From the NCBI GenBank assembly GCA_943840615.1, contig CALSVI010000003.1:1-64000 (forward strand): a DNA stretch of 64,000 nucleotides. The letters are read 5' to 3'. This DNA comes from an uncultured Luminiphilus sp. Its GTDB lineage: Bacteria; Pseudomonadota; Gammaproteobacteria; Pseudomonadales; Halieaceae. Below, in pieces: positions 39,401 through 50,427 of the stretch (its first letter is position 1; every line of letters starts with the position of its first letter). The notes under the pieces are model-generated. The model was not told the DNA's origin. It saw only the letters and a list, made by a program, of their open reading frames with translations, and did not search any database. A program made the translations under genes and the position numbers.

Positions 39401-39998
39401 GGCTGCGATTGATGAGCACGCCAAAGCGTCGGAGCGAAAACAGTATCTCGATGCGCAAAATAGTGATCTTGAGGCGGCATTAGAGACGCTGAGATCCGCG
39501 ATTCGAAAAATCGACAAAGAGACCCGGCAGCGATTCAAGGATACGTTCGACCAAATCAACACCGGGTTTGCGGAGCTGTTCCCAAGGGTCTTTGGTGGCG
39601 GCACCGCCTGCCTTGAAATGACAGGAGATGATTTGCTGGACACTGGGGTGGCGATTTTCGCGCGACCGCCGGGCAAAAAGAACTCGACAATTCACTTGTT
39701 GTCAGGCGGTGAGAAAGCGATGACGGCCATCGCGCTGGTGTTCTCGATATTCCAGCTCAATCCGGCACCGTTTTGTATGCTGGATGAGGTCGATGCGCCG
39801 CTGGATGATGCCAATGTGGGCCGCTACGCCAGAATGGTTCGGGAGATGGCTGAAAAGGTGCAGTTTGTCTTCATTACTCACAACAAGATCACGATGGAAG
39901 CCGCAGATCAGCTTATGGGAGTCACCATGCAAGAGCCGGGAGTGTCGCGCTTGGTGACGGTGGACGTGGAAGAGGCCGCTCAGCTGGCCGCCAGCTAG
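36495..39998 (+). CDS. smc: Chromosome segregation ATPase SMC
   Basis: Structural maintenance of chromosomes protein, 1167 residues. The N-terminal head has Walker A GPNGCGKS at 31-38, followed by long coiled coil, a hinge around 510-660 (TVYASLEVAAGWETAIEQVLG), a second coiled coil, then the C-terminal head with signature LSGGEKAMTAIAL and Walker B FCMLDEVDAPLDD. Its presence instead of MukB is informative for the lineage. Upstream are 126 bases without a gene, so it likely has its own promoter. The zipA gene follows by 10 bases. Confidence 0.96.
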   Translation: MRLKSIKLAGFKSFVDPTTVHFPGNMCAVVGPNGCGKSNIIDAVRWVMGESSAKTLRGESMTDVIFNGTTSRQPVSQASIELIFDNTQGRVAGEFAAYNEISVRRVVTRQAQSEYYLNGAKCRRRDITDLFLGTGLGPRSYAIIEQGVVSRLIESKPEELRVFIEEAAGISKYKERRRETESRMRRTTENLERLTDLRDELQRNLSHLDRQARAAEKYAELKAEERTVQSELFAIQWRQLSASRGEVAGEIGALDVKREAAKAEVTHTMSEIESSRTEQSAASDALNAAQEQFYGVGGEVTRVEQALRFAQERRGELQRDLEQTRSSLEQTRQDLETDRQRLSGWQEELERSEPALTELSASSRLASEALTAADSAVQAWSQNWDGFNERAREPSQTAEVQQSRIAYLEQVLTKLQERLQQQQSEWESLSSTPTDAKTSPLAKKIEQADLAMAKREAELVELKEDLAGSHAAIEQARRQQDDIRSAIQEARGHMASLTALQEAASDDRERASLSDWIETESLHSDGTVYASLEVAAGWETAIEQVLGEALSAQLLSEVDVRGLPGVEALPSGAFVVDNSIESPAEVLGTLASHVKGPARVMSWLQAVLVAEDLDEAQRLCRNLTAGQSVVTPDGHWLGPGWHRRRSGADTAAGMIARQGQLDSLKEELDKARAEADQVEKTISELIKARVDLEKQASQAQQAQQAGVNERAEWIAEQRAAATKVEQQLQRRNRLKAEIEDTEKQYQLEQTHLGEARKLLSASLDQMEVDRIERERLQTERVSVTEALTQKRDASREASAALMRGDLQSQNLQAQVATLKQSISRMETQLRDLESRETELTGTLPIGDDPDAENKARLAELLEQRVVAEAELNSQRARVSDIEGKLRDLDTLRMNQEQAAQEIQSDIERFRLQEAETAVRLETLSEEIAKRDAVPQEIAAALPEEATEAEWQTKVDRAAARINRLGPINLAAIDEHAKASERKQYLDAQNSDLEAALETLRSAIRKIDKETRQRFKDTFDQINTGFAELFPRVFGGGTACLEMTGDDLLDTGVAIFARPPGKKNSTIHLLSGGEKAMTAIALVFSIFQLNPAPFCMLDEVDAPLDDANVGRYARMVREMAEKVQFVFITHNKITMEAADQLMGVTMQEPGVSRLVTVDVEEAAQLAAS

Positions 39999-40008
39999 GG
40001 ATTTCCGA

Positions 40009-41064
40009 ATGGAACAACTGTCGATACGAGACTGGATGATCCTCATAGGTGGGATGATGATCGCAGCGGTATTGATCGATGCGGTGCGGCGATACTGGCG
40101 GGAGCGACGCGCGGAGCTCAAGCTGAACGCCCGGATTGAAAAATCGGGCCCCCTTTCAAACGATGATGATGCCTTCAATCTGCTGACCGAGTTGCCCAAT
40201 GGTGGAGCGCGCATCGTTCAGCGGGATGACCTGCAGATCGATGAGCCCGGTCAGGTCTCTGAGGCGACGCCGGGCTCGATGGAGCAAGACGTTGCGTCTT
40301 TACCTGGTGATGAGGCCAGTGCGACAGAAGCGCCCTCGCCGGCGGCGATGCCTGACCCGATTGACGTTGCCGTTGAGGCGCAGGCCCCCGTGTCGGACCC
40401 GGTGAGCCATTTCGAAGCGGCAGAGCCCGGTTCCAGCTCGGCTACGGAGGGTGAACGCCCCGTCGACTCTGCGACGCGACGCAGAACGATCAAGCCTCCA
40501 TCGGATGCTCCGCCGGCCCCGTCTGAAGTGCCAAGCAATGACGCCGGCACAGTGGATTGGTTGGATACGCTGGAACCGGAGCAGGAGGGCGAGACGGACG
40601 GTCCGGAGCATGGCCGGCTCCCGAGAGGCGCAAACACCCACGTTTTTATTCTCTACGCGGTGGCGCGCTCTGAGGAGAGTTTCTCCGGAATGGACATTCT
40701 TGAGACCCTGCTGGCTTGCGACCTCCGGTTTGGTGATATGGATTTTTTCCATCGACATGAGAGGGCATCCGGTCGCGGCGCCATTGAGTTCAGCGTGGCA
40801 AACATGATGAAGCCGGGTGTGTTTGATATCGACAATATGGAGCCGCTGCAGACCAGGGGCTTGATGTTTTTCGTCACGCTGCCCGGGCCCGCTGACATGC
40901 TGAAGGCATTCGACTATATGTATGAAACGGTCAAGGTCGTCGCAAAAGCGCTAGACGCTGATATTCAGGATGAGACCCGCAGCGTCATTACCAGGCAGAG
41001 CCTTGAGCACATGCGTCAGCAAATCCGGGAGCTCGAGCGCCGCTTACTTGTACGTCGGAACTGA
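40009..41064 (+). CDS. zipA: Cell division protein ZipA
   Basis: Divisome protein that anchors FtsZ to the inner membrane, 351 residues. N-terminal membrane helix at about 9-27 (DWMILIGGMMIAAVLIDAV), a basic juxtamembrane stretch, an acidic and proline/alanine-rich linker (about 60-205), and the C-terminal FtsZ-binding domain (HVFILYAVARSEESFSGMDIL, read in part, to residue about 340). Between smc and ligA, an arrangement common in pseudomonad relatives. Confidence 0.94.
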   Translation: MEQLSIRDWMILIGGMMIAAVLIDAVRRYWRERRAELKLNARIEKSGPLSNDDDAFNLLTELPNGGARIVQRDDLQIDEPGQVSEATPGSMEQDVASLPGDEASATEAPSPAAMPDPIDVAVEAQAPVSDPVSHFEAAEPGSSSATEGERPVDSATRRRTIKPPSDAPPAPSEVPSNDAGTVDWLDTLEPEQEGETDGPEHGRLPRGANTHVFILYAVARSEESFSGMDILETLLACDLRFGDMDFFHRHERASGRGAIEFSVANMMKPGVFDIDNMEPLQTRGLMFFVTLPGPADMLKAFDYMYETVKVVAKALDADIQDETRSVITRQSLEHMRQQIRELERRLLVRRN

Positions 41065-43703
<2,639 letters not shown>

Positions 43704-43736
43704 CGGTGATTAAACGCGTGATTTTGCATTGTAGAG

Positions 43737-43770
43737 CTGTCATCGGAATGTCACAGAGCTCGACTTTAAT
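43737..43770 (+). promoter_or_regulatory. Pho box and -10 for phoB
   Basis: CTGTCAT at 43737-43743, a 4-base spacer and ATGTCAC at 43748-43754 match the PhoB direct repeat (CTGTCAT-N4-CTGTCAY) with one difference. A -10-like TTTAAT is at 43765-43770, ten bases further on, so the Pho box stands where a -35 would be. This is the usual autoregulated phoB promoter. Confidence 0.8.
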
Positions 43771-43807
43771 AGGCTGGGTGAGCGCGCGGATCTGAGAGGG
43801 AGGCGAC

Positions 43808-44518
43808 ATGACCGCAAAGAAAGTGCTGGTGGTGGATGATGAGTCGAGTATTCGTGAAATGCTCCGACTGGCGCTTGAAATCGCCGACTTCGAGTGCGTC
43901 GAGGCGGCAGATATCCACGAGGCTTATCGGCTGATCACGGATAACGCTCCCGATATTGTGTTGCTCGACTGGATGCTGCCCGGTGGTACCGGTATCGAGC
44001 TACTTCGGCGATTGAAGAAGGAGGAGGCCACTCAGGCGCTTCCGGTCATTATGCTGACGGCAAAAACCCACGAGGACAATGTCATTCAGGGCCTTGAGGT
44101 TGGGGCCGATGATTACATCACCAAGCCATTCGCTCCCAAGGAGCTGATCGCACGCATGAAGGCGATATTGCGGCGTTCGGGTGGTGAAAGTGCGAGCAGC
44201 GAGCTTCGGGTCGGCGAGTTGGTTTTGGAGATCGACAGCCGGCGAGTGATTCTGGCTAACAAAGCACTCGAAATGGGTCCCACGGAGTTTAAGCTGCTGC
44301 ATTTCTTTATGTCCCATCCGGAGCGAGCCTACTCACGATCTCAGGTGCTAGATAGGGTGTGGGGGGCCAACGTGTATGTGGAGGAGCGGACTGTTGACGT
44401 ACACATTCGTCGCCTGAGAAAAGCGTTACAGGCAGGTGATCCCGTGTATGCAGACTTGATTCAGACCGTACGCGGAACGGGTTATCGTTTCTCGCCTCGC
44501 GATCTGGCGGTGGCGTGA
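43808..44518 (+). CDS. phoB: Phosphate regulon response regulator PhoB
   Basis: OmpR-family transcription factor of 236 residues: receiver domain with the phosphorylated Asp54 in IVLLDWMLPG, the switch Thr and Lys in MLTAK and TKPF, then a winged helix DNA-binding domain (about 135-232, ending TVRGTGYRFS). Activates phosphate-starvation genes after phosphorylation by PhoR. AGGGAGG precedes the ATG. Overlaps phoR (GTGA). No pst transporter genes are in the window. Confidence 0.95.
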   Translation: MTAKKVLVVDDESSIREMLRLALEIADFECVEAADIHEAYRLITDNAPDIVLLDWMLPGGTGIELLRRLKKEEATQALPVIMLTAKTHEDNVIQGLEVGADDYITKPFAPKELIARMKAILRRSGGESASSELRVGELVLEIDSRRVILANKALEMGPTEFKLLHFFMSHPERAYSRSQVLDRVWGANVYVEERTVDVHIRRLRKALQAGDPVYADLIQTVRGTGYRFSPRDLAVA

Positions 44519-45831
44519 TCGAACGCAACTTTTTTCTGCTCGAGTCTCGTCGGTTTCTGCTCTCGCTGGCAGGGGGGGGTGTCTGTTGGCTCTTTACGAA
44601 GGACTGGATGCTATCGCTGCTCATAGCGGCTTCAGTACTCGCTGCGAGCTGGGGTTGGCAACTGGTGCGCGTTTACCGCTGGTTTGCGCATCCGGAGGAC
44701 TTGCCGCCCATTGGTGGCGCGGGCGTGCGCAGTATTCTTCACGATGTCTATGTGTTGCGCAGCCGGCAACCACACAATGCACCAGCCACGCAGCGGTCCC
44801 AGCCCTATTTGAAAGAGTCTCTTGCCTCAATGAGGGATGCTGCGCTGATCATTGACGGCCCTGGAAATCTGGTCTGGTGTAATGACGCTGCAGAATATCT
44901 CTTGGGCATAAGCTTCGCGGAAGAGGAAGGAAAGCTGCTGTCAAAAATCCTACCGGGCAAGTCACTGAGGAAATACCTGCGCGAGGAGAACTTTCAGAAG
45001 CCGCTGCGGCTTAAGCCTGGGCCCGATCCAGAGTTTTGTTTGCAATTCGAATTCTCGCGATTTGGTGCCAATGACCGTCTCGTATTCGTAAAAGACGCGA
45101 CAGAGCAGGATAAGCTAGAACGCATGCGCCGTGATTTCGTCGGGAACGTGTCCCACGAGCTGCGCACACCATTAACGGTAATAAAGGGCTATATCGAAAC
45201 TCTCCAATCATTGGTTGCGGGATCTGACGCGGCTTTAAAAAAGTCGTTGCTTTCAATGGATACTCAGGCTTCGCGGATGGAAAGCTTGATTTCCGATCTG
45301 CTGTGGCTGTCTCGAATCGAAAGCGTCGAGGGCGAGCGCAAAGACGATCAGATCAATATGGTAGAGCTCCTCGCGGATCTTTGCGGAGAGCTCACTCCTG
45401 CTTGGGTTGATCGCGATATCGAGTTACTGACGCCTTCAAGTCAGCACATACTGGGTGACGCTGCAGAGTTGCGCAGCGCCATTAGTAATCTGGTCATCAA
45501 CGCCCTGAAGTACAGCGAGGCAGTGGTGACGGTCAAGTGGACTGACACGGTGGTGGGTCCGGCGTTACTGGTGGAGGATCAAGGGCAGGGTATTGACGCA
45601 AAACATATCCCGCGTTTGACTGAGCGGTTTTATCGCGTTGAGAAAAGCCGCAGTCAGGCCACCGGAGGAACCGGGCTCGGTCTCGCTATCGTTAAGCATG
45701 TGGCGGTGTCCCACGATGCGAAGCTTTTTGTCGACAGCCAGCCCGGTCGCGGCAGCACGTTCCGTCTGGTGTTTCCCGCTGATCGCGCGGTGATTGCGGG
45801 CAACAGCCCCGCCGCGGCGACTAGCGCCTGA
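44515..45831 (+). CDS. phoR: Phosphate regulon sensor histidine kinase PhoR
   Basis: Membrane histidine kinase of 438 residues. Two closely spaced N-terminal hydrophobic segments (about 12-50), no large periplasmic domain, a PAS domain (about 100-195), the dimerisation box with His214 in VSHELRTPL, and the ATPase domain with NALKYS (N box), DQGQGI and GGTGLGLAI (G boxes). Start is GTG in the phoB stop. Phosphorylates and dephosphorylates PhoB according to phosphate supply. Confidence 0.95.
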   Translation: MIERNFFLLESRRFLLSLAGGGVCWLFTKDWMLSLLIAASVLAASWGWQLVRVYRWFAHPEDLPPIGGAGVRSILHDVYVLRSRQPHNAPATQRSQPYLKESLASMRDAALIIDGPGNLVWCNDAAEYLLGISFAEEEGKLLSKILPGKSLRKYLREENFQKPLRLKPGPDPEFCLQFEFSRFGANDRLVFVKDATEQDKLERMRRDFVGNVSHELRTPLTVIKGYIETLQSLVAGSDAALKKSLLSMDTQASRMESLISDLLWLSRIESVEGERKDDQINMVELLADLCGELTPAWVDRDIELLTPSSQHILGDAAELRSAISNLVINALKYSEAVVTVKWTDTVVGPALLVEDQGQGIDAKHIPRLTERFYRVEKSRSQATGGTGLGLAIVKHVAVSHDAKLFVDSQPGRGSTFRLVFPADRAVIAGNSPAAATSA

Positions 45832-45855
45832 GCGGCGCTTTCCCCCTGACTTTGC

Positions 45856-45877
45856 GTCATGTACCGGTTAGCATGAC
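45856..45877 (+). repeat. Small dyad upstream of hisC
   Basis: GTCATG (45856-45861) and CATGAC (45872-45877) form a 6-bp inverted repeat with a 10-base spacer, 25 bases before the hisC ATG. It could be an operator or chance; nothing else supports it. Confidence 0.25.
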
Positions 45878-45902
45878 CTGTCTTTGATACTGGACAGCTA
45901 CA

Positions 45903-46970
45903 ATGAGTCGATTCTGGGTCGAGACAGTGGCAGGGCTCAAGCCGTATGTGCCAGGCGAGCAGCCGGCTTCGGTCAGCCTGGTTAAGCTCAATACCAATGA
46001 GCATGCTTTGCCGCCGTCCGCAGCGGTTCTCGATGCCATTCGGGCGATCGAAGGGGATGACCTGCGTCGCTATCCTGATCCCGCCGCGGCAAAGCTTCGA
46101 TCTATGATCGGCAGCGCTGAGTCACTGTCTCCAGAGCACGTGTTTGTCGGCAATGGTTCCGATGAGGTTCTGGCGCACCTCTGGTTTGGTTTTCTATCCG
46201 GACGCCCGGTCCAGACGCTCGATACGACCTACGGTTTTTACCCGGTGTGGGCGCGCCTTTATGGGTCTGAGCTGATTGAAGTACCCGTACACTCGGATTT
46301 TTCTGCCGATCTTGAATCGCTCACCGGGTCGGCTAATGCGATTGTGTTGGCAAATCCCAATGCGCCGACGGGTCTGGCGCTCAGTAGAAAAGAAATCGAA
46401 GCGTTGGTCGCGACAAACCGGGATAGGCTCGTTGTGATCGATGAGGCCTATTATGGGTTTGGCGCCGAGTCAGCAGCGCCTTTGGTGCCTGAATACGACA
46501 ACTTAATCATCACCCGTAGCCTCTCGAAAAGTCATGCATTGGCCGGCTTGCGGGTGGGGTATGCGCTTGCGCAACCCGAGCTGATTGAGGGGCTGAATCG
46601 AGTAAAAGACTCCTTCAACTCTTACCCCCTCGATGCAGTCGCCCAGGCCGCCGCTGCGGCGGCTATCGACGATTCGGATTGGTTGCTTCACGCCTCTGCT
46701 GTGGTGGCCGAAAGCCGGCAGGTTATGGCCGATGGGTTGATCGAGCTTGGGTTTGAAGTGCTGCCCTCCCTCGCAAATTTTATATTCGTTCGCCACCAGC
46801 AGCTCTCGGGTGCGCGCCTTTTTGACGAGCTTCGCGTGAGAGACATGCTGGTTCGCCGGTGGGATCATGCGCGGATCTCGGAGTGGCTGAGAATCTCCGT
46901 GGGTACACGGGCACAGGCAGATCAGTTACTGCATGGTGTGCGAGAGATCCTGCAGGCCAATGCGCCCTGA
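45903..46970 (+). CDS. hisC: Histidinol-phosphate aminotransferase
   Basis: PLP enzyme of 355 residues in histidine synthesis (histidinol phosphate and 2-oxoglutarate). Class I/II aminotransferase fold with KLNTNEH at the start, the PLP-phosphate loop FVGNGSDE, NPNAPTG, Asp/Tyr in VVIDEAYYGF and the Schiff-base lysine in TRSLSKSHALAGLRVGYAL read in part. Not in a his operon here. Convergent with the KAS III-like gene (11 bases between stops). Some homologues use other aromatic amino acids. Confidence 0.88.
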   Translation: MSRFWVETVAGLKPYVPGEQPASVSLVKLNTNEHALPPSAAVLDAIRAIEGDDLRRYPDPAAAKLRSMIGSAESLSPEHVFVGNGSDEVLAHLWFGFLSGRPVQTLDTTYGFYPVWARLYGSELIEVPVHSDFSADLESLTGSANAIVLANPNAPTGLALSRKEIEALVATNRDRLVVIDEAYYGFGAESAAPLVPEYDNLIITRSLSKSHALAGLRVGYALAQPELIEGLNRVKDSFNSYPLDAVAQAAAAAAIDDSDWLLHASAVVAESRQVMADGLIELGFEVLPSLANFIFVRHQQLSGARLFDELRVRDMLVRRWDHARISEWLRISVGTRAQADQLLHGVREILQANAP

Positions 46971-46981
46971 TTCTGCGTTGG

Positions 46982-48106
46982 TTAACGGCGGCGCAGTACG
47001 ATAGACCCAATGCTGTATCCCGCGCCAAAAGAACACAGCACCGCGAGATCTCCTGATACAAGATCCGCGCTATGTTTGTGGAAAGCAATGATTGAGCCGG
47101 CAGATGAGGTGTTCGCATATTCATCAAGGATAGTGGGCGACTCGAGAGCGGACGGGTCTCGTCCGAACACTTTGCGCGCGATCAGGTCGTTCATGTTCTG
47201 GTTCGCCTGATGGAGCCAGATCCGCTTGAGGTCGTCGGGTGAGATATCCATCGCGGCGAGTTGAGCCGTAATCTGCTCTGCGACCGCGGGGCAGACTTCC
47301 TTGAAGACCTTTCGGCCTTCTTGAATAAACAGCTTGTCCGTTTGCCCAATGCCACGCTCATCCGCGCGGTTCAGGAAGCCAAAATTGTTGCGGATGTTAT
47401 TAGAGAAGAGGGTCTGCAGGCGAGTGTCCAATATGTCCCAGCCAGTGTCCGCACGAGCGGTTTCACTGCTCTCGATTACCACCGCGGTGGCGACATCGCC
47501 GAAAATAAAATGCGAATCGCGATCGCGAAAGTTCAGATGGCCCGTGCAGATTTCCGGGTTGACGACTAGGACGCGTCGCGCACTGCCAGACTTGACCGCA
47601 TCGCTAGCCTGCTGGATGCCAAAGGTGGCTGAGGAACAGGCTACGTTCATGTCAAACGCAAAGCCGCCGGCACCGAGCGCCGCCTGCACCTCAACGGCCA
47701 TCGCGGGATAAGCCCGTTGCATGTTGGAAGCGGCGAGGATCACCGCGTCTAGCTGGTCAGCGCCAATGTCGGCCTGCGCGAGCGCCTGCTCTGCTGCCTG
47801 ACAGGCGATTTCGCACATTACAGACGGTTCTTCGTTCGATCGCTCCGGAATCTCCGGCACCATGCGATGCGGATCAAGGATGCCCGCTTTATTAATGACG
47901 TAGCGCGATTTGATGCCAGATGCTTTCTCAATAAATTCAGCCGAAGAATGCGTCTTGGCCTCAATCGCTCCCTCGGCAATGCCTTGACTGTGCTCCGTGT
48001 TGAAGAGGTCTACCCAGGCGTTGAAGGAGGCGACGAGCTCTTCGTTGCTGATGGCCTCCTTTGGAGTATAGAGCCCAGAGCCTGTGATGACTGCGGAGGC
48101 GGACAT
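46982..48106 (-). CDS. Beta-ketoacyl-ACP synthase III family protein (PA3286-like)
   Basis: A 374-residue KAS III-type condensing enzyme. The catalytic triad is Cys157 (NVACSSATFGI), His299 (WLHQAN) and Asn332 (EYANTSSAGS). It is about 55 residues longer than FabH of E. coli, with an N-terminal insertion before SGIKSRYV. By recalled similarity it is closest to P. aeruginosa PA3286, which condenses medium-chain acyl-CoA from beta-oxidation with malonyl-ACP, feeding fatty-acid synthesis. Start at 48106, six bases after the gltA stop on the same strand, so the two may be one transcript. Function by similarity. Confidence 0.82.
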   Translation of the reverse strand: MSASAVITGSGLYTPKEAISNEELVASFNAWVDLFNTEHSQGIAEGAIEAKTHSSAEFIEKASGIKSRYVINKAGILDPHRMVPEIPERSNEEPSVMCEIACQAAEQALAQADIGADQLDAVILAASNMQRAYPAMAVEVQAALGAGGFAFDMNVACSSATFGIQQASDAVKSGSARRVLVVNPEICTGHLNFRDRDSHFIFGDVATAVVIESSETARADTGWDILDTRLQTLFSNNIRNNFGFLNRADERGIGQTDKLFIQEGRKVFKEVCPAVAEQITAQLAAMDISPDDLKRIWLHQANQNMNDLIARKVFGRDPSALESPTILDEYANTSSAGSIIAFHKHSADLVSGDLAVLCSFGAGYSIGSIVLRRR

Positions 48107-48112
48107 TGCGTG

Positions 48113-49408
48113 TTACCGCTTATCCACTGGGATGAAGTCCCTTTGCGTTTCACCCGTATAAAGCTGACGCGGTCGACCGATTCGGTAAGCGCCACCAATC
48201 ATTTCGTTCCAGTGCGCAATCCAGCCAACGGTGCGGCCAATGGCAAAAATAACCGTGAACATCGAGGTCGGAATACCGAGGGCTTTCAAAATAATGCCCG
48301 AGTAGAAGTCGACATTGGGATACAGCTTTTTCTCGATGAAATACTCATCCTGCAGAGCAATCTCTTCAAGCCGCTTGGCAATTTCAAGATTCTCATCTTC
48401 GATGCCGAGCTCAGCGAGCACTTCGTCTGCTGCCTGCTTCATCACCTTGGCGCGCGGGTCGAAGTTTTTGTAAACCCTGTGACCAAAACCCATCAGCCGG
48501 AACGGATCGTCCTTGTCCTTGGCTCGCGCAATAAATTCGTCGATGCGGTCCACCGTGCCGATTTCTTCCAGCATTTTCACTACGGCTTCGTTAGCGCCGC
48601 CGTGGGAGGGTCCCCACAGTGCGGCGATGCCGGCTGCAATACAGGCAAACGGGTTCGCCTGCGAGGAGCCGGCGAGACGTACCGTTGAGGTTGAGGCGTT
48701 TTGTTCATGATCGGCGTGAAGCAGGAAGACGCGGTCCATTGCACGTGCAATCGTCGGAGAGACTGTGGTGGACTCGCAGGGATTGCCAAACATCATGTGC
48801 AGGAAGTTGGCTGCGTAATCGAGGTTGTTGTCCGGATACATAAAGGGTTGGCCGATCGAGAACTTATAACTCATGGCGGCGATCGTCGGCATTTTGGCGA
48901 TTAATCGAAAGGCCGCGACTTCTCGGTGCCACGGATCCGATATGTCAGTGGAATCATGGTAAAACGCAGAGAGCGCGCCGACTACCCCACACATGATCGC
49001 CATGGGATGCGCGTCGCGTCGGAAGCCGTTGAAAAACGTCCTGATTTGCTCATGAACCATCGTATGACGCGTCATGATGCCAACGAACTCGTCCTTCTGG
49101 TCAGCGGTCGGTAACTCTCCGTTCAGCAGCAGATAGCAGGTCTCGAGGTAGTCGGAATGCTCGGCCAGTTGCTCAATCGGGTAACCGCGGTGCAGTAAAA
49201 TACCGTTCTCGCCATCGATAAACGTGATTTGTGACTCGCATGCGGCAGTCGACGTAAAGCCCGGATCGTAGGTGAAATAGCCGTTTGCGGTGAGTTTTCC
49301 TACGTCCACCACATCCGGGCCCAACGTGCCGGAGTGCACCGCCAGATCGATCGTCTTTTGGGATCCGTCCTCATGCGTGAGGCTTAGGGTCGCTTGTTTT
49401 TCAGACAT
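48113..49408 (-). CDS. gltA: Citrate synthase
   Basis: First enzyme of the TCA cycle (oxaloacetate plus acetyl-CoA to citrate), 431 residues, the long hexameric gram-negative form. Catalytic His in [12 protein letters not shown] and in [14 protein letters not shown] and Asp in NVDFYSG are present. The beginning [15 protein letters not shown] is the usual N-terminal beta region. Divergent from sdhC over 220 bases that hold promoters for both. Followed by the KAS III-like gene at 6 bases. Confidence 0.96.
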   Translation of the reverse strand: MSEKQATLSLTHEDGSQKTIDLAVHSGTLGPDVVDVGKLTANGYFTYDPGFTSTAACESQITFIDGENGILLHRGYPIEQLAEHSDYLETCYLLLNGELPTADQKDEFVGIMTRHTMVHEQIRTFFNGFRRDAHPMAIMCGVVGALSAFYHDSTDISDPWHREVAAFRLIAKMPTIAAMSYKFSIGQPFMYPDNNLDYAANFLHMMFGNPCESTTVSPTIARAMDRVFLLHADHEQNASTSTVRLAGSSQANPFACIAAGIAALWGPSHGGANEAVVKMLEEIGTVDRIDEFIARAKDKDDPFRLMGFGHRVYKNFDPRAKVMKQAADEVLAELGIEDENLEIAKRLEEIALQDEYFIEKKLYPNVDFYSGIILKALGIPTSMFTVIFAIGRTVGWIAHWNEMIGGAYRIGRPRQLYTGETQRDFIPVDKR

Positions 49409-49441
49409 GAGGTCTTCTACCGCAGAAATAAAGAGGGTGCC

Positions 49442-49470
49442 AAACTAATGCTGAGCGCGTGCCATGTCAA
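49442..49470 (-). promoter_or_regulatory. Sigma-70 promoter for gltA
   Basis: On the minus strand TTGACA (49465-49470), a 17-base spacer and TAGTTT (49442-49447) lie about 35 bases before the gltA ATG. The -35 is a perfect consensus; the -10 is moderate. Confidence 0.6.
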
Positions 49471-49530
49471 TTTGAAAGGCGCTTTGAGGCGTGTTCCGGC
49501 GCTCGGAGATAAGGGTGGCGTGCGGAGAAA

Positions 49531-49559
49531 TTGTAATCGATTGTGAGCACACCTATACT
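49531..49559 (+). promoter_or_regulatory. Sigma-70 promoter for sdhCDAB
   Basis: TTGTAA (49531-49536) and TATACT (49554-49559) separated by exactly 17 bases, about 70 bases before sdhC. The spacer includes an AATCGATT palindrome that could host a regulator. Confidence 0.6.
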
Positions 49560-49628
49560 TCTGGCCGCGACCGGTCAGCATCAGCGACCCGATCAATGTG
49601 TAGTGACTAACAATACCTGAGAGTAAAC

Positions 49629-50015
49629 GTGAGACCGACTTCAAGAGATACGCGTCCAGTGAATCTGGACCTCGGCACCATTGACCTGCCGGTAACAGCC
49701 TATGCCTCCATCGCCCACCGGGTGACGGGCGTGCTGATGTTTTTTGCCAGTTTCCTGCTGCTGTGGGCGCTCGATCTGAGCCTCACTTCCGAGACCTCTT
49801 TCAACAGCTTGGGTGATCTGCTGTCATCACCGTTGGCGAAGGGAGTGAGTTGGGCGATCGCCTCGATCCTTACCTATCATGCGCTGGCCGGTATCAAGCA
49901 CCTCATCATGGACGCGGGAATCGGAGAAACCATGCGCGGGGGCGTGATGGGCGCGCGCATCGTGTTTGTGTTGGCGGCCATTAGCGCAGTGGTATGGGGG
50001 TTGCTGATATGGTGA
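49629..50015 (+). CDS. sdhC: Succinate dehydrogenase cytochrome b556 subunit
   Basis: Membrane anchor of complex II, 128 residues, three helices. SIAHRVTGVLMF holds the conserved His30/Arg31 pair by the quinone site, and His84 in LTYHALAGIKHL is the heme b ligand at the same number as in E. coli. Start is GTG 49629 preceded by GAGAG; an ATG start would remove conserved residues. Overlaps sdhD by seven bases. Confidence 0.92.
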   Translation: MRPTSRDTRPVNLDLGTIDLPVTAYASIAHRVTGVLMFFASFLLLWALDLSLTSETSFNSLGDLLSSPLAKGVSWAIASILTYHALAGIKHLIMDAGIGETMRGGVMGARIVFVLAAISAVVWGLLIW

Positions 50016-50368
50016 CCTCGGTAACAAGCTTTAGTCGCACCGGGCTATCAGATTGGCTCATTCAGCGTGTGACCTCACTGGTGCTCCTGGCATATTTTAT
50101 TGTGATCGCCTACCAGTTAGTGGGTTCAGTTGACTACACTTCGTGGCGCTTGTTGTTCGATCAGACGTGGATGAAGGTGTTTACCCTCATGGCTGCGTTG
50201 TCTCTTGTGGCACACAGCTGGATCGGATTGTGGTCTGTTTTTACCGACTACCTGACCGAGAGGATGTTGGGGCCAAAGGGAAATATCATCAGACTGCTCA
50301 GTCAGCTGGGGGCGTCGCTGGCGCTGTTCGGTTATGTGATTTGGGTGGTGGTCATCATCTGGAGTTGA
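50009..50368 (+). CDS. sdhD: Succinate dehydrogenase membrane anchor subunit
   Basis: Second membrane anchor, 119 residues, three helices. His69 (LVAHSWIGLWSV) is the other heme ligand; Asp80-Tyr81 match the quinone-binding pair. Start ATG 50009 lies within the sdhC 3' end. Sixty-odd bases separate it from sdhA. Confidence 0.92.
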   Translation: MVTSVTSFSRTGLSDWLIQRVTSLVLLAYFIVIAYQLVGSVDYTSWRLLFDQTWMKVFTLMAALSLVAHSWIGLWSVFTDYLTERMLGPKGNIIRLLSQLGASLALFGYVIWVVVIIWS

Positions 50369-50427
50369 GACTGCTTGGCCCGATCAAGACGACGGGTTGA
50401 TACGAGCAAGCGAACTGCATGGGATAA

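Noticed and set aside
47867-48688. 273-residue plus-strand open frame spanning KAS III and gltA
   Set aside because: It crosses the junction of two well-supported minus-strand genes and has no domain signature.
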